Source: PFJX01 sp044227325
GTDB taxonomy: Bacteria; Pseudomonadota; Gammaproteobacteria; Burkholderiales; Thiobacillaceae
Assembly (NCBI GenBank): GCA_044227325.1
Contig: JBGAFI010000003.1
Location: 186,001-250,000, forward strand
DNA: 64,000 nt
Direction of reading: 5' to 3'
The first letter of the stretch is position 1. The number at the start of each line of letters is the position of its first letter. The notes under the pieces were generated by a model that did not search any database, was not told the origin of the DNA, and was given only the letters and a program-made list of their open reading frames with translations. This document shows positions 34,989 through 43,299 of the stretch, one piece after another. The translations under genes were made by a program, and so were the position numbers.

Positions 34989-36267
34989 GGGCACCTCTAA
35001 AAACCCCACCAGACCGACGGCCCGATAGAATTCTAGGCAGTGCAAGCGAAGGACGGAAACCAGGATGAAGCGCAGCGCGATCAAGACCGACCTGTTCGCC
35101 GGAGACAAGCGGCGGGATAAGCTCGATGCCCTGGGCGACCCGCTGGTGTTTCTGGAACGGCACGTGGATTTTGTCGCCCTGGCGGCGGAAGTGGACCGGG
35201 TGGCGCCGCGCCCGGTGAGCGAGAACGGGGGCGGCCGGCCGCCGTACCCGACCGAGACGATGGTGCGCATCCTGATACTCAAGCGGTTGCACAACCTCTC
35301 CGACGAACAGATCGAATACCAGCTTCTGGACCGGATGAGCTACCAGCGTTTCTGCGGGCTCACCCATTCGGCCAGCATCCCCGACCGCAACACGGTGTGG
35401 GTGTTCGAGAACCGGATTGGCTTGGATGGGGCCACCGCCCTGTTCGAAGCGGTCCAGAAACAGTTGGTCCGGCATGGCTACATCGCCCGCTGCGGCCAAC
35501 TGATCGACGCCACCCTGGTGCCCGCTCCGAAGCAGCACTTTAGCAAGGACGACAAGGAAATCCTGGAACAGGAGGCCCTGCCGGCCGACTGGTCGCCGGC
35601 CCAACGGCGCCAGAAGGACTTGGACGCCCGCTGGACCAAGAAGCACGGCAAGAGCCACCACGGCTACAAGCTCAGCATCAACGCCGACAAGCGCTACAAG
35701 CTCATTCGCAAGATCGAGATGAGCGACGCCGCAGTCCATGACAGCCAGCATTTCGACGCCGTGCTCGACCCGGCCAACACCAGCCGGGCGGTCTATGCCG
35801 ACAAGGGCTACGCCAGCAGCGAGCGGGAGCGGGCCTTGCGGGAAGCGGGCTACCGGGATCACATCCAGCGCAAGGGCGCGCGCAACCATCCCCTGCCGAA
35901 GCGTCAGGAGCAACGCAACGACACCCTGGCCAAGGTCCGCTCGCGGGTGGAACACATCTTTGCCGGCATCGAGCAAATGGGGGGCAAACTGATTCGGACC
36001 ATCGGCATCGACCGCGCAAAGTTCGGCATGGCGATGATGGCGGCCACCTACAACCTGAAGCGCCTGGTCTATCTCAAGGAAGCCCGAATTGCGCCCTTCT
36101 GATGCCCGGAATGCCTTGGATTGCTCAATGAATGAGCAATCCATCCCAACAACCGGGGATATGACCCGCGAAAAACAACTGGACGTCCGACTGAAATCGG
36201 CTCGTTCCCTGTTCGTCGTGGTTCCAGATTCTGGATTCATGAAAATCACGGGTTTTTAGAGGTGCCC
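34989..36267 (+). mobile_element. IS5-family insertion sequence, complete
   Basis: The 1279-bp element has perfect 18-bp terminal inverted repeats (34989-35006 and 36250-36267, outer bases GGGCACCTCT) and is flanked by the direct repeat TTCA (34985-34988 and 36268-36271). Inside is one intact transposase. Identical ends and an open reading frame point to a recent insertion. It sits just upstream of aorA with its transposase facing away from the aor operon, and displaces the region at 36268-36430 by 1.3 kb. Confidence 0.93.
35065..36102 (+). CDS. IS5-family transposase
   Basis: A 345-residue DDE transposase. An N-terminal DUF772-type domain (RPPYPTETMVRILILKRLHNLSDEQ split by the repeat of basic residues) is followed by the catalytic core with Asp in LIDATLVPAP near residue 153, Asp in VYADKGYAS near 248 and Glu in RVEHIFAGIEQMGG near 295, the YREK-like RVEHIF region of IS5. 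The frame is intact, so the element may be active. Confidence 0.93.
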   Translation: MKRSAIKTDLFAGDKRRDKLDALGDPLVFLERHVDFVALAAEVDRVAPRPVSENGGGRPPYPTETMVRILILKRLHNLSDEQIEYQLLDRMSYQRFCGLTHSASIPDRNTVWVFENRIGLDGATALFEAVQKQLVRHGYIARCGQLIDATLVPAPKQHFSKDDKEILEQEALPADWSPAQRRQKDLDARWTKKHGKSHHGYKLSINADKRYKLIRKIEMSDAAVHDSQHFDAVLDPANTSRAVYADKGYASSERERALREAGYRDHIQRKGARNHPLPKRQEQRNDTLAKVRSRVEHIFAGIEQMGGKLIRTIGIDRAKFGMAMMAATYNLKRLVYLKEARIAPF

Positions 36268-36310
36268 TTCAACCATTCTTAAGAGAAAAACCGGCAATAA
36301 CAAGGAAGAT

Positions 36311-36377
36311 CGCTCAAGTTTGAGCGCCCGGCCGCGTTTGGTTCGCCCCCACTTTTTTATTCCTTGACGGTGGTCAA
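36311..36377. promoter_or_regulatory. Two dyads in the ancestral upstream region of the aor operon
   Basis: CGCTCAA-GT-TTGAGCG (36311-36326) and TTGAC-GGTG-GTCAA (36364-36377) are perfect inverted repeats in a low-GC stretch. Removing the IS would put them about 145 and 200 bases upstream of aorA. They look like regulator binding sites for the aor operon, or for the divergent RNA at 36437; no regulator gene is nearby. Confidence 0.45.
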
Positions 36378-36401
36378 GATTTCCCAAGGATAAAAACCCA
36401 T

Positions 36402-36430
36402 TTGACAGCTAGGTTTCTATTTAATACATT
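36402..36430 (+). promoter_or_regulatory. Sigma-70 promoter for a short RNA
   Basis: TTGACA (36402-36407), 17 bases, TACATT (36425-36430) on the plus strand. Transcription would start near 36437 and run into the terminator at 36582-36609. Confidence 0.6.
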
Positions 36431-36436
36431 CGCATC

Positions 36437-36609
36437 TGAAATGCGTTTGCTTGGTGTTCCGTGAATCGCGATGCGTTTCGTGTTGAATCCCCCCTGATTG
36501 CCCTGAGCCATCGGGTTGTCAGGCCGGGATTGTTGGCCGCGCACCTGCACCGGTGTGGCTGACATCCTCCTCCTCTCTTCACCCCGGCTTCGCGCCGGGG
36601 TTTTTTTTT
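36437..36609 (+). ncRNA. Candidate structured small RNA or leader, about 170 nt
   Basis: Between the promoter at 36402-36430 and a strong terminator there is no convincing reading frame. The RNA could fold into a three-way junction: TGTCAG (36517-36522) with CTGACA (36559-36564), a short GCC/GGC stem (36523-36537), and a six-pair stem 36540-36545 with 36552-36557. An alternative pairing, CCTGA (36493-36497) with TCAGG (36519-36523), excludes the first stem, so two states are possible. A pyrimidine tract (36565-36580) with TCCTCCTCC resembles an anti-Shine-Dalgarno sequence. It may be a trans-acting sRNA, or an attenuated leader of the nuclease gene at 36636. Confidence 0.45.
36582..36609 (+). 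terminator. Rho-independent terminator
   Basis: CCCCGGC, loop TTCGC, GCCGGGG, then nine T residues. It lies 27 bases before the start of the AddB-like nuclease gene, so it ends an upstream transcript rather than following a coding gene. Confidence 0.9.
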
Positions 36610-36635
36610 GTCCGGCGGCCCGTGAGAATGGGGCC

Positions 36636-39254
36636 ATGCCCCGCACCCTGACGCCCGCCGCGCTTGCCTTTCTGGAACTGGAGGGCGGACGCGCCCCGGA
36701 TTTTTCCGGTTGTCTGATCCTGGTGCCCCATCACCACGCCGGCTTGGCCTTCCGGCTCGCCTTGAGCGAGGCCCAGTCCGGGCGGCACCTGCGCCCGCCC
36801 CGATTGCTCACCTTGCCGGAATGGGCGGCCTCGGCCGATCTGGACACGCAGCCCGAGCCGGACAGCGTGCGCCTGGCCCAACTGCGAGACTTCCTGGCGG
36901 CGTCCGGACAGGTGCCGCAAGCGGCCTTGTGGGATGCCGCCGGGGAACTCCTGGCCCTGGTGAACGAACTGGACGGGCTCGGCGCGCCGGAATCGGTCAT
37001 GCGGCGGCTGTCTCCCGGCGCGAATCGGTTCATGGCCATCGAAGCCGGTATCGCCCAGTCGGTGTGGCGCGCCCTCGGCAAAGGCGGCGGCATGGGGCGC
37101 ATGCGGGTTCATGCCCTGCGCCTGGCGCGCCTGCTCAAGGGGGACGCCCAGCCGCTGTATACCCTGGGCCTGGGTGCGCTGAACGGGGTGGAGCGGGCTT
37201 TCCTGAAGGACTGGAGCGAACGCGCTCCGGTGATCGAACTGCCCTCGCCACCCGGCTATGGCGCGCGCAGCGCCCTGTTGCATGCGGCCTGGGACGAGCA
37301 GGGAATCCCGCTGGCGGACCGCGCCCGCGCCTTCGCCGCGCGCCACGCGACCAGCCCGCTGGCGCGGGATGTCACCTTGCTGGCGGCCCCGGGCCTGGAA
37401 GCCGCCGCCCGCGTCGCCGAACAGACCCTGCTCACATGGCTGGCGGAGGGCCGGCGCAACATCGCCCTGGTCGCTTGCGACCGTCTCATGGCGCGCCGGC
37501 TGCGCGCCTTGCTGGAGCGGCGCGACATCCTGTTGCAGGACGAAACCGGCTGGGCCTTCTCCACCGCCTCGGCCAGCCACGCGGTGGAATGTTGGCTGCG
37601 CCTGGTGACGGGCGATGCCTGGTTCCGGGATCTGCTGGATTTCCTGAAGTCGCCCTTCGTGTTCGCCGATGCCGGCGACCTGCGGCTCCAGGCCGCCCAC
37701 GAACTGGACGAGACGTTCCGGCGCCACGGGGCGCCGGACGGGCTGGCCGGCCACCGGGCGCTGGCGCGGCGCGAGGGCTTGCATGCCGCGAACGTCTTGC
37801 TCGCGCGCATCGAACGGGCGGGGAAGGGTTTCGCCGGCGGTCGCCGCCCGCTGCACGACTGGACTCGCCGTCTGCTCGATTCCCTGACGCTGATCGCCGC
37901 CGACGGCGCTTTGCGGGCCGATCCGGTGGGGCGCCAGTTGTGGGCGCTGCTGGAACGCCTGGGCGCGGAAAGCGCGGGGTACGAGGCCCGCTACAGCCAG
38001 GCGGATTGGCGTCGCTGGCTGTTCCTGCACCTGGAGCAGTCCACCTTCCTCGACGACACCGTGTCCAGCCCGCTGCGCTTGACCCACCTGGCCGCCGCCC
38101 ATACCCGGGAACTTGAGGGTGCGATCCTGCTGGGGGTGGGCGCGGCCCACCTGCCCGGCGCGGCGCCCGCGGGCATCTTCAACGACGCCGCCCGCCTGCA
38201 ACTGGGCCTGCCCGGTGTGGCGGAGCGGGAACGCGACACCCGCGCCGCCCTGGCCGACGTGCTGGCGCGGGCGCCCCGCGTGGCCCTGGTCTGGCAGGCG
38301 GAGGAGCAGGGCGAGGCGGCGCCGCTGTCACCCTGGCTGGCGCATCTGGACGCCTTTCATCGGGCGGCCTGGGGGCGGCCTTGGTCCACGCGCGCAGAGC
38401 CCGCCGCCGGGAACGACGCGCCGGCTGTTCCGCCAATGGCCGCCGGAGTGCCGGCGCCACTGGCGGATTTCGTGCCGGGGCGCCTGAGCGTCAGCGCCTG
38501 GCAAAGCCTGGTGGCCTGCCCCTACCAGTTCCACGCGCGCCATCTGCTCAAACTCAACGAACGGGACGAGGTGCCGGAGGAGATGGACAAGGCCGATTAC
38601 GGCAGCCTGGTGCATCGCATCCTGGCCCGTTTCCATGAGGCTCATCCCGTGCTTTCCGGCGCGCCGGCGGACAACTTGGTCGAGATTTTGCGCGAGACCA
38701 GCCGCTCGGCTTTCGCCGAGGTCGAGGCGGGCAGCTATCTGGCCTCGATCTGGCGCCTGCGCTGGGAGCGCCGCATCGCGCCCTACATCGATTGGGCCCA
38801 GGCCCGGGAACAGGCCGGCTACCGTTTCATCGCGGCGGAAACGCCGCTGGCCCGGGCGGTGGAATGGGGCGAGGGCAAGGCCACTCAACTCCACGGCCGC
38901 GCGGACCGCCTCGACGACAAGGCGGGCGCGACCGCCTTGCTCGATTACAAGACCCAGGCGCGCCAGACGCTGCGGCGCAAGCTCGACGCGAGCGGCGAGG
39001 ATGTCCAGCTCACCGCCTACGCCTGGCTCGCGGCCGCCGCCGAGGCCGGCTTCGTCTCCCTGGACGCGGACAAGGTGGAGACGCTGGCCTGGGGCGAGGG
39101 GCTGCCCGAGGCCGCCGAGGCGGAAGCCGAACGCTTGCGCGACGTGCTCGCCGGCATGGCCGCCGGCCAGCCCCTGCCGGCCCAGGGCGTGCCGGGAGTC
39201 TGTGCCTGGTGCGAGATGAAGGGTCTGTGCCGACGCGACCACTGGTCTCAATAA
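36636..39254 (+). CDS. AddB-like PD-(D/E)XK nuclease
   Basis: An 872-residue protein of the RecB/AddB nuclease group used in double-strand-break resection. The N-terminal two thirds resembles a degenerate helicase (no intact Walker A seen). The C-terminal nuclease domain has LHGRADRLD...ALLDYKTQ as catalytic Asp and D-x-K. An Fe-S ligand set is visible: Cys in VACPYQFHARH near 627 and Cys-x2-Cys-x5-Cys in GVCAWCEMKGLC at the C-terminus. An AddA/UvrD-type helicase gene would be expected next but is not found; the following gene is metY. The ATG at 36636 has only a weak ribosome site. Confidence 0.88.
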   Translation: MPRTLTPAALAFLELEGGRAPDFSGCLILVPHHHAGLAFRLALSEAQSGRHLRPPRLLTLPEWAASADLDTQPEPDSVRLAQLRDFLAASGQVPQAALWDAAGELLALVNELDGLGAPESVMRRLSPGANRFMAIEAGIAQSVWRALGKGGGMGRMRVHALRLARLLKGDAQPLYTLGLGALNGVERAFLKDWSERAPVIELPSPPGYGARSALLHAAWDEQGIPLADRARAFAARHATSPLARDVTLLAAPGLEAAARVAEQTLLTWLAEGRRNIALVACDRLMARRLRALLERRDILLQDETGWAFSTASASHAVECWLRLVTGDAWFRDLLDFLKSPFVFADAGDLRLQAAHELDETFRRHGAPDGLAGHRALARREGLHAANVLLARIERAGKGFAGGRRPLHDWTRRLLDSLTLIAADGALRADPVGRQLWALLERLGAESAGYEARYSQADWRRWLFLHLEQSTFLDDTVSSPLRLTHLAAAHTRELEGAILLGVGAAHLPGAAPAGIFNDAARLQLGLPGVAERERDTRAALADVLARAPRVALVWQAEEQGEAAPLSPWLAHLDAFHRAAWGRPWSTRAEPAAGNDAPAVPPMAAGVPAPLADFVPGRLSVSAWQSLVACPYQFHARHLLKLNERDEVPEEMDKADYGSLVHRILARFHEAHPVLSGAPADNLVEILRETSRSAFAEVEAGSYLASIWRLRWERRIAPYIDWAQAREQAGYRFIAAETPLARAVEWGEGKATQLHGRADRLDDKAGATALLDYKTQARQTLRRKLDASGEDVQLTAYAWLAAAAEAGFVSLDADKVETLAWGEGLPEAAEAEAERLRDVLAGMAAGQPLPAQGVPGVCAWCEMKGLCRRDHWSQ

Positions 39255-39341
39255 GTCGCCGCTCAGGCATAATCCTCCGGTTTATTTGTACTACGCGACA
39301 CAAAGCCGCGTCGGCATGCGACACCCACCGGAGGAGACACC

Positions 39342-40507
39342 ATGAAGATCGAAACCATCGCCGTGCACGGCGGCTACAGCCCGGAACCCACCACCAAGGC
39401 GGTGGCGCCCCCCATCTACCAGACCACGTCCTACGCCTTCGACTCCACCCAGCACGGCGCCGATCTGTTCGACCTGAAAGTCGCGGGCAACATCTACACC
39501 CGCATCATGAACCCCACCACCGACATCCTGGAAAAACGGGTCGCGGAAATGGAGGGCGGCATCGCCGGCCTGGCGCTGGCCTCGGGCATGGCGGCGGTCA
39601 CCTACGCCATCATGACCATCGCCGAGGCGGGGGACAACATCGTCACCAGCTCCACTCTGTACGGCGGCACCTACAACCTGTTCGCCCACACCCTGCCGCG
39701 TTACGGCATCGAGGTGCGCTTCGCCGATTACCGGGAGCCGGACAGCTTCGCCAAGCTCATCGACAACCGCACCAAAGCCCTGTTCTGCGAGTCCGTGGGC
39801 AACCCCCTGGGCAACGTCACCGATTTCGAGAAGCTGGCCGATCTGGCCCACGCCAACGGCGTGCCCCTCATCGTCGACAACACCGTGCCCACCCCCTACC
39901 TGCCTGGGCCGAACACAAGACCCGCTTCGCCCGCCTGAACGAGCCGGACATCTCCTACCACGGCGTGGTCTACACCGAGGCCCTGGGCCCGGCGGCCTAC
40001 ATCGGCCGCGCCCGGGTCGTGCCCCTGCGCAACATGGGCGCCTGCATTTCGCCGTTCAACAGCTTCCTGATCCTGCAGGGCATCGAAACCCTGCACCTGC
40101 GCATGGACCGCATCTGCGAGAACGCCCTCGCCGTGGCCAAGCAGCTCCAGGCCCACCCGCAGGTGTCCTGGGTCAACTATGCCGGCCTGCCCGAGCACAA
40201 GGACCACGCCCTGGTCCAGAAGTACATGGACGGCAAGGCCTCCGGCATCGTCTCCTTCGGCATCAAGGGCGGCCGCGAAGCCGGCGCCAAGTTCATCGAC
40301 GCCCTCAAGCTGGTGGTGCGCCTGGTCAACATCGGCGACGCCAAGAGCCTGGCCTGCCATCCCGCCACCACCACCCACCGGCAGTTGTCGCCGGAGGAAC
40401 TGGCCAAGGCCGGCGTCGCGGAAGACCTGGTGCGCCTGTCCATCGGCATCGAGCACATCGACGATTTGATGGAGGACATCGATCAGGCGCTGGCGGCGGC
40501 GAAATAA
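39342..40507 (+). pseudogene. metY: O-acetylhomoserine aminocarboxypropyltransferase (MetY), internal deletion
   Basis: Residues 1-187 read as a normal MetY (MKIETIAVHGGYSPEP...IVDNTVPTPYL). At 39903 the frame breaks: the sequence continues in another frame with WAEHKTRFARLNEPDISYHG to the normal C-terminus GIEHIDDLMEDIDQAL. Compared with the family about 37 residues are absent, equal to a loss of roughly 109 bases, including the S-x-T-K-Y motif whose lysine binds PLP. The product cannot be a working sulfhydrylase. Both halves are otherwise well conserved and a terminator follows, so the lesion is recent or an assembly error. MetH at 52494 would still allow methionine synthesis. Confidence 0.88.
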
Positions 40508-40532
40508 GCGCCGGAAAAATGCATCGATAAAA

Positions 40533-40558
40533 AGCCCGGCTTCGGCCGGGTTTTTTAT
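40533..40558 (+). terminator. Rho-independent terminator after metY
   Basis: GCCCGGC, loop TTCG, GCCGGG, then TTTTTTATTT. It closes the metY transcript, 26 bases after the stop codon. Confidence 0.9.
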
Positions 40559-40568
40559 TTCTCAAAAT

Positions 40569-40648
40569 CTATCAATGAAAATTAATTTGATAGTTTTTTT
40601 CATGGAGATAAACTATCAACTTGTTATCAGTTTCACATTAATTGATAG
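40569..40648 (+). promoter_or_regulatory. Four TTGATAG/CTATCAA half-sites upstream of fic
   Basis: CTATCAA at 40569-40575, TTGATAGTTT at 40587-40596, AAACTATCAA at 40610-40619 (a perfect 10-bp inverted pair with the previous one) and TTGATAG at 40642-40648. The stretch is much richer in A/T than its surroundings. It looks like an operator for a repressor acting on the Fic gene, possibly the Fic protein itself, which ends in a winged-helix-like domain. Confidence 0.6.
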
Positions 40649-40652
40649 GAAG

Positions 40653-41993
40653 ATGAAGCTTCCCCTGATCCCTCCCGACTGGGAAAAACTGTTCGCCACC
40701 GCTACGCCCGAGATATTGGCAGCGTTGTTCAGCCAGCCCAAGCAGGCGCTGCCGGAAGGGCGCTACCTACATTGGGACGAACTGCGCCATCGCTCCCCGC
40801 CCAAGGGCTTGAGCCATGAGCAGTGGTGGCTTGGGGTCAAATTGGCGCGCCTGGGGCAGTCCCAGATGCTGCCTCTGTCGGACAAACGGGACACGGCCTT
40901 CCATTTCACACTGCCCGAGCCGCTGATCCGGGCGCTGCACTTTGTCGACCGGGATACCACCGGGCAAATTCTGATGGACGCCCCCGTTGCCACACCTCAG
41001 GACCGGGATCGCTACGTGGTCAGCTCCCTGATTGAGGAAGCCATCACCTCCAGCCAATTGGAGGGCGCCTCTACCACGCGCCGGGTGGCCGAGGATATGT
41101 TGCGGGCGGGGCGCCGGCCGCGCACCCTCAGTGAACGCATGATTTTCAACAACCACCGGGCCATGGCCCATATCCGTGCGATTAAGGAGGAATCGCTGAC
41201 CCCCGACTTGATCCTGGACCTGCACCGCATGCTCACGGTGGACACTCTGGAGAATGCCGAGGACGCGGGCCGCCTGCGGCAAGCCGATGACATCCATGTG
41301 GTGGACCCCCGCGACGGACAATTGTTGCACGTGCCGCCTGCAGCGGCCCTGTTGCCGGAACGCTTGGAGCGTCTGTGCGCCTTCGCCAACGGCGGCGAGG
41401 AGGAAACGCCCTACGTCCATCCGGTGGTCCGCGCCATCCTGCTGCACTTCATGCTGGGCTATGATCATCCATTCAGCGATGGCAACGGCCGTTGCGCCCG
41501 AGCCCTGTTCTACTGGTCCATGGCCCGGCAGGGCTATTGGCTAGTAGAGTATCTCTCTATCTCCAGCATCCTGCGTCAAGCGCCCGGACAATACGCCCGG
41601 GCCTATCTGCATACCGAGACGGACGGCAACGACGCGACCTATTTTCTGTTGCACCAGTTGGAAGTGATGCAGTCGGCGGTAGACCGGCTGAAGGCCTACC
41701 TAAAGGAAAAATCGAGGCAGGCGAGAAATACGGAGCGGCTGTTGGAGGATGCCGGATTGCGCGCCCGGCTCAATTCGCGACAGATTGCCCTATTAGGGCA
41801 CGCGCTCAAGCATAGCGATGCCATATACACGGTGGAGAGTCACCGCGCTTCCCATGCGGTGGCCTACGGCACCGCCCGGGCGGACTTGCTGGATTTGGCC
41901 GAATTGGGCCTGATCCAGCAAGCGACCCAGGGCAAGCGTTTCGTTTTCACCGTGCCGGAGAACCTGGGAGCCCGCTTGGGAGGGCTGTCCTGA
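40653..41993 (+). CDS. Fic-family AMP-transferase-like protein with N-terminal inhibitory helix
   Basis: A 446-residue Fic protein, expected to AMPylate a target protein. The catalytic motif HPFSDGNGR is at 272-280 and complete. The inhibitory motif S-x-x-x-E-G is at 133-138 (SSQLEG), so this is a class II, self-inhibited Fic. The N-terminal part is a Fic_N/DUF4172-like domain and the last 70 residues resemble a winged helix, suggesting DNA binding. Start at 40653 with AGGA just upstream; an in-frame ATG at 40602 is possible. The A/T-rich upstream DNA suggests acquisition by transfer. No FicA-type antitoxin gene is adjacent. Confidence 0.92.
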   Translation: MKLPLIPPDWEKLFATATPEILAALFSQPKQALPEGRYLHWDELRHRSPPKGLSHEQWWLGVKLARLGQSQMLPLSDKRDTAFHFTLPEPLIRALHFVDRDTTGQILMDAPVATPQDRDRYVVSSLIEEAITSSQLEGASTTRRVAEDMLRAGRRPRTLSERMIFNNHRAMAHIRAIKEESLTPDLILDLHRMLTVDTLENAEDAGRLRQADDIHVVDPRDGQLLHVPPAAALLPERLERLCAFANGGEEETPYVHPVVRAILLHFMLGYDHPFSDGNGRCARALFYWSMARQGYWLVEYLSISSILRQAPGQYARAYLHTETDGNDATYFLLHQLEVMQSAVDRLKAYLKEKSRQARNTERLLEDAGLRARLNSRQIALLGHALKHSDAIYTVESHRASHAVAYGTARADLLDLAELGLIQQATQGKRFVFTVPENLGARLGGLS

Positions 41994-42343
41994 AGCCAAC
42001 CGACAATTGCCAATTTTGGCTCGATTCTTCCCACCCACCGTTAACCTCTTGATCTTCCGCGTCAGCGGGCACATGCCCGAAGGCATGCTCAGGCCTTTCT
42101 TGTCGAAGCAAGTGTAGGGTGGATGAGGAGCAGGCGTTATCCGCCGTATGTAAATTGCCCTCCGGTGGAAGGTGCTTCGCTTTTCCACCCTGTTGGGGCT
42201 GTTGTTTCCATGGCTGCCGACTCCAACCGGGCCACGCTCATTCGCGGCCGCCTCTCCAGCGGCACGATTGATGCCGTTTCCAGGTTGAATCAACATCCAA
42301 AAAGCCTGGGATAAACTGCTCCCTACCCTTGAGGAGCTCAGTC
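41994..42343. other. Intergenic region with repeat remnant
   Basis: No gene is supported in these 350 bases. At about 42114-42210 there are two partial inverted units, GTAGGGTGGATGAGG...ATCCGCC and GGTGGAAGGTGC...TTTTCCACCC, resembling degenerate copies of the GTGGATxxxATCCAC repeats scattered in many proteobacteria. The rest shows nothing I can name. Confidence 0.5.
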
Positions 42344-42793
42344 ATGCCATCCAAAGCGCTGCGTATCGTTCTGGCGATCCTTGCCCTCCTGTTTTTGTTC
42401 AGCGCCGGCTGGACCTGGCTGACCCTCCACTGGAGCTACTCGGAGGGCGACCGGGCCGGGTATGTGCAGAAGCTGTCCAAGAAGGGGTGGCTGTGCAAGA
42501 CCTGGGAGGGGGAGATCGCCATGGTGACGATGCCGGGGGCGATACCGGACAAATTCGAGTTCACCGTGCGCGAGGATGCCTTGGCCAAGCAGATCAACGC
42601 GCTGGCGGGCAAGCGGGTGGTGCTGTTTTACCAGCAGCACAGATTCATCCCCTCGTCCTGCTTCGGCGAAACCGAATACTTCGTCCAAAGTGTTCGGGAG
42701 ATGGTGGATACGCCGGCCCCGGTTCAGGCCCCATCACCGGCCTCGATGCCGGCACCCTCGGTCAACCAGGGGCGGTTGCTGGCGCCGCGCTGA
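42344..42793 (+). CDS. Hypothetical membrane-anchored protein
   Basis: A 149-residue product with one N-terminal membrane helix (residues 7-27) and an extracytoplasmic part of about 95 residues containing two cysteines (KGWLCKTWEGE and PSSCFGETEYF) that could form a disulfide, then a Pro/Ala/Ser-rich tail. GAGGAG lies seven bases upstream of the ATG. The family is frequent in betaproteobacteria in my recollection, but without known function. It converges on the next gene. Confidence 0.8.
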   Translation: MPSKALRIVLAILALLFLFSAGWTWLTLHWSYSEGDRAGYVQKLSKKGWLCKTWEGEIAMVTMPGAIPDKFEFTVREDALAKQINALAGKRVVLFYQQHRFIPSSCFGETEYFVQSVREMVDTPAPVQAPSPASMPAPSVNQGRLLAPR

Positions 42794-42806
42794 AGCGAGA
42801 CGCGGC

Positions 42807-43277
42807 CTATCGGCCAGGCTTGTCCGCCGGTGCCTTGAGCAGCGCTGCGGAGTCGCGTTCCAATTGATCCACCTCGCGTTGCAGGCTTTCCTTGCGGTGC
42901 GCCTGTTTGGCGGCTTGTTCCCGCGATTCGCCGGAGGCGGTGTCGGCGTCCTGGATGCCGTCAAGTTCCTGCTTCAATTCAAGTTTGCGCCGCTCCAGTT
43001 CATCGATGCGTTTGAGCAGGCCGGTATCCAGTTTCTGCGCGCCTTCCCGGAGTTTCTTGTAGGCGGCGCCCAGCTTGTCCAGCGCCGCGTCGTATTTGCC
43101 CGCGTTGAATTTCTCTTTTTCCGACTTGGCCAATTGGCCGACGGAGACCGCGACTTCCTTCATCTGGCCGAAGGTCTTCGCGGATTGGGCTTTTTCCTCG
43201 CTGCTACCGAAGAAATAGTTGTAGGCGAGGACGCCCACCACCACCAGCACGGCGAGCTTGACCAGGAAGCCGATCAT
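42807..43277 (-). CDS. Hypothetical membrane-anchored coiled-coil protein
   Basis: A 156-residue protein with one N-terminal helix (residues 4-24) and a long, highly charged alpha-helical stretch (about 30-155) with heptad-like E/K/L patterning. No cysteines and no catalytic motif. It lies 23 bases downstream of tldD on the same strand, so it may be part of that transcript. Confidence 0.75.
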   Translation of the reverse strand: MIGFLVKLAVLVVVGVLAYNYFFGSSEEKAQSAKTFGQMKEVAVSVGQLAKSEKEKFNAGKYDAALDKLGAAYKKLREGAQKLDTGLLKRIDELERRKLELKQELDGIQDADTASGESREQAAKQAHRKESLQREVDQLERDSAALLKAPADKPGR

Positions 43278-43299
43278 GGTTGTCTCGGAACCGGCGGAT

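Noticed and set aside
36402..36427. TTGACA with TAATAC as -35/-10
   Set aside because: Spacing is only 14 bases; TACATT with 17 bases fits better.
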